From assembly GCA_013334855.1 (NCBI GenBank), contig JAAXWU010000003.1, positions 1 through 48,606 of the forward strand: a stretch of 48,606 nt of DNA, read 5' to 3'. This DNA is from Chlorobaculum sp. (GTDB lineage Bacteria > Bacteroidota > Chlorobiia > Chlorobiales > Chlorobiaceae). This document shows positions 43,339 through 48,606 of the stretch, piece after piece. The notes below the pieces were generated by a model, which was not told the origin of the DNA, made no database searches, and was given only the letters and a program-made list of their open reading frames with translations. Position 1 is the first letter of the stretch. Each line of letters opens with the position of its first letter. The translations under genes and the position numbers were made by a program.

Positions 43339-44394
43339 ATGCTCAAAAATGATCTTTTTATCAGGGCGTTGAAAAGGCAGGCGACCCCTCGTACTCCAAT
43401 CTGGGTCATGCGCCAGGCAGGCCGTTACCTCCCGGAATATCGCGCCGTCAGGGAGAAAACCGACTTCCTGACCCTTTGCAAAACCCCTGAACTGGCTTGT
43501 GAAGTCACCATCCAGCCGGTCGATCTGATGGGCGTGGATGCCGCGATCATCTTCTCCGACATCCTTGTCGTCAACGAAGCGATGGGCATGAATGTCGAGA
43601 TCATCGAGACCAAGGGCATCAAGCTGACCCCTCCGATCCGCTCGCAGGCCGACATCGACAAGCTCATCAACCCGGATGTTGACGAGAAGCTCGGCTACGT
43701 GCTCGACGCGATCCGTCTCACCAAGAAAGAGCTGAACGACCGCGTGCCGCTCATCGGCTTCTCCGGCGCGGCATGGACGCTCTTCACCTACGCCGTCGAA
43801 GGAGGCGGCTCGAAGAACTACGCTTTCGCCAAGAAGATGATGTACCGCGAGCCGCAGATGGCGCACCAGCTTCTCCAGAAGATCACCGACTGCATCAGCG
43901 CCTACCTCATCAAGCAGGTCGAAGCTGGCGCGGACGCCATCCAGATTTTCGACTCCTGGGCAAGCGCGCTCTCCGAGGATGACTACCGCGAATTCGCTCT
44001 GCCCTACATCAAGCAGAACGTCGCCGCCGTGAAGGCTGTCTATCCGGAAATTCCGGTCATCGCCTTCGCCAAGGACATGAACACCATTCTCACCGACATC
44101 GCCGATTGCGGCGCCGATGCAGTCGGTCTCGGCTGGAACATCGATATCGCCAAGGCCCGCAAGGAGCTCAACGATCGCGTCTGCCTCCAGGGCAATATGG
44201 ATCCGACGGTGCTCTACGGCACGCCCGAGAAGATCAAGTCCGAAGCCGCCAAGGTTCTCCGCCAGTTTGGTCAGCACAACGACCACTCCGGCCACGTCTT
44301 CAACCTCGGCCACGGCATCCTGCCCGACGTCGATCCAGCCAACCTGAAGTGCCTCGTCGAGTTCGTCAAGGAGGAGAGCGCCCAGTACCACTAA
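43339..44394 (+). CDS. hemE: Uroporphyrinogen decarboxylase
   Basis: A protein of 351 residues, full length. It removes four carboxyl groups from uroporphyrinogen III, giving coproporphyrinogen III, a step to bacteriochlorophyll and heme. The signatures IWVMRQAGRYLPEYR and GFSGAAWTLFTYAVEGGG and the catalytic Asp region FSDILVV are present. Single gene with its own strong terminator. Confidence 0.97.
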   Translation: MLKNDLFIRALKRQATPRTPIWVMRQAGRYLPEYRAVREKTDFLTLCKTPELACEVTIQPVDLMGVDAAIIFSDILVVNEAMGMNVEIIETKGIKLTPPIRSQADIDKLINPDVDEKLGYVLDAIRLTKKELNDRVPLIGFSGAAWTLFTYAVEGGGSKNYAFAKKMMYREPQMAHQLLQKITDCISAYLIKQVEAGADAIQIFDSWASALSEDDYREFALPYIKQNVAAVKAVYPEIPVIAFAKDMNTILTDIADCGADAVGLGWNIDIAKARKELNDRVCLQGNMDPTVLYGTPEKIKSEAAKVLRQFGQHNDHSGHVFNLGHGILPDVDPANLKCLVEFVKEESAQYH

Positions 44395-44421
44395 GCGCTT
44401 TTCAGACTGCTGACAGCATTC

Positions 44422-44460
44422 AAGGCCGACCCGGGAACTCCTCGGGCCGGCCTTTTTTTT
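44422..44460 (+). terminator. Terminator of hemE
   Basis: AAGGCCGACCCG pairs with CGGGCCGGCCTT and ends in eight T, about 30 bases after the hemE stop. Confidence 0.85.
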
Positions 44461-44526
44461 GATCGGTCGGATCAGTCCGATCTTTTTTCTTACATTGGAA
44501 GAAATTTTCAACAAAGCAGTTACACC

Positions 44527-45156
44527 ATGACGCAGCAGTGCAAGTGTTCGGAGGGAAGCTGTGGCGGCACCCGGTACGAAGAGCTGGTGCTCGAACGGCT
44601 TCTGTACAGCGCACGGCTCAAGGAGAGCGTGGCGCGGCGCGACAATGACGTCATCGTGGCGATGGCGACGATGATCGCCGATACCTTCAAAGAGGGGGGC
44701 AAAGTGCTCCTGTGCGGCAACGGCGGAAGCGCCGCCGACGCGCAGCATCTGGCCGCCGAGCTGACTATCCGCTATCGAAGCTCCGTGGATCGCCCGGCGC
44801 TACCGGCCATCGCGCTCTCGACCGACACCTCGGCCCTGACGGCAGGGAGCAACGACTTCGGCTTCGACGAAGTGTTCGTTCGCCTCACCGAAGCCTACGG
44901 ACGTCCCGGAGATATTCTTATTGGGCTTTCAACCAGCGGCAACAGCACCAACGTGCTTCATGCGCTTCAATACGCCCGCAAGCGCAAGCTGAAGACGCTC
45001 GCCCTGCTCGGCGGCGATGGCGGTGCAATAAAGCAATACGCCAACCTCTCGGTGGTGGTGCCTCACACCGGAAGCGCCGACAGAGTCCAGGAGTGCCACA
45101 TCGCCATAGGCCACGTCATCGTGGAACTCGTCGAAAAAATGATGGGCTTTGATTAA
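44527..45156 (+). CDS. gmhA: Phosphoheptose (sedoheptulose 7-phosphate) isomerase
   Basis: A SIS-domain protein of 209 residues; it makes D-glycero-D-manno-heptose 7-phosphate for the lipopolysaccharide core. The binding loops are [19 protein letters not shown] and [12 protein letters not shown], with His/Glu residues of the zinc site near the end ([14 protein letters not shown]). An N-terminal extension ([14 protein letters not shown]) of about 15 residues contains three Cys, which is unusual for the family. Confidence 0.93.
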   Translation: MTQQCKCSEGSCGGTRYEELVLERLLYSARLKESVARRDNDVIVAMATMIADTFKEGGKVLLCGNGGSAADAQHLAAELTIRYRSSVDRPALPAIALSTDTSALTAGSNDFGFDEVFVRLTEAYGRPGDILIGLSTSGNSTNVLHALQYARKRKLKTLALLGGDGGAIKQYANLSVVVPHTGSADRVQECHIAIGHVIVELVEKMMGFD

Positions 45157-45200
45157 TGGATAATGGATAGTTGATAATTGATAATGTTGGCTCGTTTTCT

Positions 45201-45245
45201 GTCCACCAAGTCCACCAAGTCCACCAAGTCCACTTCGTCCACAAA
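45201..45245. repeat. Tandem 9-bp repeat, five units
   Basis: GTCCACCAA occurs three times exactly (45201-45227), then as GTCCACTTC and GTCCACAAA. It lies between gmhA and ribH, behind a short T/A-rich run of TAATGGA and TTGATAA repeats at 45154-45185. It could vary by slippage. Confidence 0.75.
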
Positions 45246-45269
45246 ACCTAAACCAACCCAACCAACACC

Positions 45270-45737
45270 ATGCCGATTCAAAACATAGAAGGTTCACTCA
45301 ACGCCTCGGGCATCAGGTTTGCGCTCGTGGTTTCGCGATTCAACGATTTTATCGGTCAGAAGCTTGTCGAGGGGGCGATTGACTGCATCGTGCGTCACGG
45401 CGGATCGGCTGACGAGATCACCATCATCCGCTGCCCCGGCGCGTTCGAGTTGCCGTCGGTCACGAAAAAAGCTGCACTGTCGGGCAAATACGATGCGATT
45501 GTGACGCTTGGCGCGATCATTCGCGGCTCGACGCCTCATTTCGACGTGATCGCTGCCGAGGCGACCAAGGGGATCGCGCATGTGGGCATGGAGTCGGGCA
45601 TTCCGGTATCGTTCGGCGTGCTGACCACCGAAAATCTGGAGCAGGCTATCGAGCGGGCAGGCACCAAGGCGGGCAACAAGGGGTTCGACGCCGCCATGAC
45701 CGCCATCGAGATGGCCAATCTCTACAAGCAGTTGTGA
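45270..45737 (+). CDS. ribH: 6,7-dimethyl-8-ribityllumazine synthase
   Basis: A protein of 155 residues, usual length. It condenses the pyrimidine and dihydroxybutanone phosphate to lumazine, the riboflavin precursor. Motifs: [30 protein letters not shown] with catalytic His, and [13 protein letters not shown]. It stands alone after gmhA. Confidence 0.96.
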   Translation: MPIQNIEGSLNASGIRFALVVSRFNDFIGQKLVEGAIDCIVRHGGSADEITIIRCPGAFELPSVTKKAALSGKYDAIVTLGAIIRGSTPHFDVIAAEATKGIAHVGMESGIPVSFGVLTTENLEQAIERAGTKAGNKGFDAAMTAIEMANLYKQL

Positions 45738-45766
45738 GGGGTAGCTGATTTCCTGATATGAACTTG

Positions 45767-45792
45767 CAGGGGCGGCTCTTGTGGCCGCCCTG
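45767..45792. terminator. Hairpin between convergent ribH and plsC
   Basis: CAGGGGCGGC pairs with GCCGCCCTG with one bulged G. It lies in the 60-base gap between two convergent genes and could serve both, though T-tracts are poor. Confidence 0.45.
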
Positions 45793-45797
45793 ACTCT

Positions 45798-46499
45798 CTA
45801 CGCGGCGCTTTTCTCCAGATTATCCTTGATGACTTCGTATGAGCGCTCCATCAGCGTTTCCGCGCTGGGGTTTGCGGGGATCGGTTTTCCGATGATCAGG
45901 CGGATCGTGCCTTTGTTGATCTTCAGGCTTTTTTTCGGGGTGATCAGGTGGCTGCCGACAATCGTGACCGGCAGCACCGGCACTCCGGCTTTCTGCGCGA
46001 TGATGAACGCCCCCCGTTTGAAGGGTAGTATCTGGCCAGTCTGTGATCTGGTTCCCTCGGGAAAAATATGAATCGATTTGCCGCTCTTGAGCGTATCGAC
46101 CGCTTGCAGCATACTTTGCAGCGCTTCGCGGTTCTGGCCCCGCTTGACCATCACATATCCGCCCGTCTTCAGCGCCCAGCCAAACACGGGAATCTTGCCA
46201 AGCTCCTCCTTTGCCATGAATCTGATATTGAGCTTCATCGCGCCGAGAATCAGCGGAATGTCCGCCATGCCAGCATGGTTGCTGACGACCAGATAGTTTT
46301 GGTCCGGCTGGTAGTTCTCCTCTCCCTGCACTTCGATGCCAATACCGAGCAGCCGGGCAGCAAACCTTCCCCACCAGGCAGCAACCCCGTGAAAACGGTC
46401 ACCAGACTTGTCGAACAGGTTCAGGACGAGCGACCAGAGCAGCCCGAAGAACATGACCGGCATCAGCACCAGGAAGAAAAGAAGTGTCTGGAGATTCAT
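45798..46499 (-). CDS. plsC: 1-acyl-sn-glycerol-3-phosphate acyltransferase
   Basis: A membrane protein of 233 residues with one N-terminal hydrophobic segment (LFFLVLMPVMFFGLLWSLVL). The acyltransferase motif NHAGMAD (NHxxxxD) and the FPEGTRS block are intact. It adds the second acyl chain in phosphatidic acid synthesis. The gene starts 19 bases after thrC, so it may be read with the threonine genes. Confidence 0.9.
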   Translation of the reverse strand: MNLQTLLFFLVLMPVMFFGLLWSLVLNLFDKSGDRFHGVAAWWGRFAARLLGIGIEVQGEENYQPDQNYLVVSNHAGMADIPLILGAMKLNIRFMAKEELGKIPVFGWALKTGGYVMVKRGQNREALQSMLQAVDTLKSGKSIHIFPEGTRSQTGQILPFKRGAFIIAQKAGVPVLPVTIVGSHLITPKKSLKINKGTIRLIIGKPIPANPSAETLMERSYEVIKDNLEKSAA

Positions 46500-46518
46500 A
46501 AGCCCTTGGGTCTGATAC

Positions 46519-47835
46519 TTAACGGTCGAGTTCTTCGAGGAAATTCGCCAGCTCGTCGTACTTGCTGCCGATCAGGGTGGCCCTTTTCGGCTTGCTCATG
46601 ATCTCGTTCATCGATTCCGGCAGCGGCACGGCTTTTCCTGTGGCGGTCATGATCGCTTCGTCGAACTTTACCGGATGGGCTGTCGAAAGCACCACGCCCG
46701 GCTTGCCTGCATCGGCATGTTCCGTGCGGAAACGGTCGAGAGCCCGGCAGCCGACGGCGGTGTGCGGGTCCATGATATAATTATATCGCTCATAAACCGA
46801 GCGGATTGTCTCGACGGTCTCCTCATCCGAAACCGCGATACCGCTGATCTCCTGGCCCATCTTGCGGAAATCGTCGTCAAAGAAGTAGCGCAGGCGGGCG
46901 AAGTTGCTCGGATTGCCGACGTCCATGGCGGTCGTCAGCGTGCGGACGGTTGGCTTCGGTTCGTAACGCCCTTCGTCGAGGTAGCGCGTGACGCTGTCGT
47001 TGGCGTTCGAGGCGGCGATGAAGTGGCCAATCGGGAAGCCCATCATCTTCGCCATCACCCCGGCGGTCAGGTTGCCGTAGTTGCCGCTCGGTACAGAGAA
47101 GAGCGGCAGCGCCTCCGGCTGGCGCTCGCGGAGCTGCAAGGCGGCCCAGGCGTAGTAGAACGACTGCGGGATCAGGCGCGAGATGTTGATGGAGTTGGCC
47201 GATGTCAGGGTGAGCTTCTGGCGGAGCGTCGGATCGACGAAGGCCTGCTTGACGAGCCGCTGGCAGTCGTCGAAATCGCCCTGTACTTCGAGGGCATGAA
47301 CGTTGTCGCCCGCCGTGGTGAGCTGCTGCTCCTGGAGGCGGCTGACTTTGCCGGACGGGTAGAGCAGTACCACGCGGGTGTTCGGAATGCCGTGGAAGCC
47401 GTAAGCCACCGCGCTGCCGGTGTCACCCGAAGTGGCGACAAGCACCGTGATGAGGCGGCTCTCCTCGGCGGCGAAGTAACCGGTCATCCGCGCAAGGAAT
47501 CGAGCGCCGTAATCCTTGAAAGCGAGCGTCGGGCCGTGAAACAGCTCCTCGACGTAGGTGTCGTCATCGAGCTGGTGCAGTGGCGTCTCAAAGGTGAAGC
47601 ACTCGTCGATCAGCCCCGAAAGCCGGTCGAGCGGAATTTCATCACCGGCGAATTTTTTTGCAATGGCGAAAGCGATATCGTTGAACGAACCGCTCTGAAG
47701 CAGCCCGATCTCCTCAGGCGAAAAGCGGGGCATGACCGAGGGAACGTAGAGGCCACCATCGGGAGCGAGTCCTTCGAGAGTGGCTTTTTTCATCGAGACG
47801 GGAGCGGAGGCTTTCGTGGTGCTGTAAAATATCAT
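46519..47835 (-). CDS. thrC: Threonine synthase
   Basis: A PLP enzyme of 438 residues that makes threonine from O-phosphohomoserine. The PLP-binding Lys is in GPTLAFKDYGARF, and ATSGDTGSAVA is the phosphate loop. The start at 47835 (MIFYSTTKASAPVSM) is chosen by family pattern; the longer open frame overlaps thrB. It follows thrB by 13 bases. Confidence 0.95.
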   Translation of the reverse strand: MIFYSTTKASAPVSMKKATLEGLAPDGGLYVPSVMPRFSPEEIGLLQSGSFNDIAFAIAKKFAGDEIPLDRLSGLIDECFTFETPLHQLDDDTYVEELFHGPTLAFKDYGARFLARMTGYFAAEESRLITVLVATSGDTGSAVAYGFHGIPNTRVVLLYPSGKVSRLQEQQLTTAGDNVHALEVQGDFDDCQRLVKQAFVDPTLRQKLTLTSANSINISRLIPQSFYYAWAALQLRERQPEALPLFSVPSGNYGNLTAGVMAKMMGFPIGHFIAASNANDSVTRYLDEGRYEPKPTVRTLTTAMDVGNPSNFARLRYFFDDDFRKMGQEISGIAVSDEETVETIRSVYERYNYIMDPHTAVGCRALDRFRTEHADAGKPGVVLSTAHPVKFDEAIMTATGKAVPLPESMNEIMSKPKRATLIGSKYDELANFLEELDR

Positions 47836-47848
47836 ATCGCGAAACAGT

Positions 47849-48606
47849 TCAAGGAGTTGTGCTGATGATGCGTGCGCCCTCGCTGCAAATGGGAGAGACC
47901 CACATATCGGAAGCGAGCGCGGCCTTCGAGCAGAGGAACGCCTGCTGCATGGCCGCGCCCACCGTTTCGGCGCTCTGCCGGGAAGCCGAGAAGGCGAAGA
48001 CCGATGGTCCCGATCCGGCGATGCTGCAACCGAGTGCCCCTGCGTCGAGCGCGGCCCGCTTGACTTCGAGGAATCCCGGGATGAGCGGCGCACGTTTCGG
48101 TTCGGCGACCACATCAACCAGCGCCCGCCCGATCAGATCGTAATCCTCCATCAACAGGCCAGCGACCAGCGCGCCGACGTTGCCCCACTGCTGGATGGCG
48201 GTCGGCAGCGGAATCGATTTGGGCAGCACTGAGCGGGCGAACGAGGTCTTGAGTTCGGTATGCGGATGCACGAGCGTGCAGAAGAGGTTCGTCGGCGGCT
48301 TGATGGTGATCAGATCGAGCGGATGGTAGCTGCGGATCAGGATGAAATTGCCGAGCATGGCCGGAGCGGCGTTGTCGGCGTGGGCCGAGCCGCAGGCGAC
48401 CCGTTCACCCTCGATGGCGAAGTGCACCAGTTCCATCTTGGAGCAGGGCGAATCGAAGAGTTCGTTGGCTGCAATCAATGCCGCCGCCGCGCTGGCCGCG
48501 CTGCTGCCCATGCCGCTGGAGAGTGGCAGGTTTTTTTTGAGCACGAGGTCTATGTGGCCGTTGAAGGCGATGCCCTTCGTGGTGCGTATATATTCAAGAA
48601 ACTTGA
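47849..48606 (-). CDS. thrB: Homoserine kinase (5' end outside window)
   Basis: A GHMP-family kinase; about 250 C-terminal residues are inside the window and the frame is open to the last base. The ATP-binding motif LPLSSGMGSSAASAAAA and the late GSGPSVFAF are diagnostic. It phosphorylates homoserine to O-phosphohomoserine, the substrate of the following thrC. Confidence 0.94.
   Translation of the reverse strand, partial: KFLEYIRTTKGIAFNGHIDLVLKKNLPLSSGMGSSAASAAAALIAANELFDSPCSKMELVHFAIEGERVACGSAHADNAAPAMLGNFILIRSYHPLDLITIKPPTNLFCTLVHPHTELKTSFARSVLPKSIPLPTAIQQWGNVGALVAGLLMEDYDLIGRALVDVVAEPKRAPLIPGFLEVKRAALDAGALGCSIAGSGPSVFAFSASRQSAETVGAAMQQAFLCSKAALASDMWVSPICSEGARIISTTP

Noticed and set aside
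45201-45245. CRISPR array
   Set aside because: Units are 9 bp without spacers; a simple tandem repeat.

Overview
This window comes from a green sulfur bacterium (Chlorobi), probably a Chlorobaculum or close relative. Three chlorosome envelope genes (csmE, a csmC/D-family gene taken as csmD, and csmB) are the direct evidence. A CCG-type succinate dehydrogenase/fumarate reductase (sdhA-sdhB-sdhE), expected for the reductive TCA cycle, agrees with this. No tRNA, rRNA or CRISPR array was seen. The genus is inferred from gene content and protein resemblance, not from a database search.

Layout. 1-3.5 kb: the end of a trehalose synthase/maltokinase gene, an esterase, and a DUF4143 ATPase. 3.5-10.6 kb (all minus): one long apparent operon read from an SPFH/YdjI-like protein through two zinc-ribbon DUF4178 proteins, a 45-residue membrane peptide, a DUF350 membrane protein, a membrane-embedded aminopropyltransferase and a Tat-exported FAD oxidoreductase to SAM decarboxylase (speD). 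It looks like a polyamine-dependent envelope system. 11-14.2 kb: mazG, a REP-like palindrome cluster, an SDR dehydrogenase and mnmE. 14.2-15.4 kb: an AT-rich pentapeptide-repeat membrane gene lies between two copies of the mnmE 3' end, the footprint of a site-specific insertion. 15.6-18.3 kb: a phosphoethanolamine-transferase-like sulfatase-fold protein and a DUF4405 protein.

18.4-23 kb: a membrane-anchored NACHT NTPase fused to a C-terminal FGE/C-type-lectin domain whose last 40 residues resemble a diversity-generating-retroelement variable region; a terminator hairpin; an ORF-less group IIC intron inserted just behind that hairpin; then csmD and csmE. 23-26 kb: a PAS hybrid histidine kinase and two stand-alone receiver proteins. 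26-30.7 kb: a four-gene operon (AmgK-like kinase, MurU-like nucleotidyltransferase, NamZ/DUF1343 family protein, sodium:solute symporter) that reads as a salvage pathway for N-acetylmuramic acid, followed upstream by csmB.

31.4-38.8 kb: a small membrane peptide, a 209-residue unknown, then an efflux operon headed by a CsoR-family repressor with a CstR-like Cys-Asn-Cys ligand pattern and a palindromic operator. It encodes TolC-type channel, an abnormally short adaptor lipoprotein, an RND pump, a PII-like small protein and a metallo-beta-lactamase-fold hydrolase. 39-48.6 kb is housekeeping: CBS protein, sdhABE, hemE, gmhA, ribH, plsC, thrC and the end of thrB.

The most unusual items are the polyamine/SPFH cluster, the NACHT-lectin protein, the ORF-less intron behind the csmD terminator, the mnmE-end duplication, the CstR-like efflux operon and the MurNAc salvage operon.
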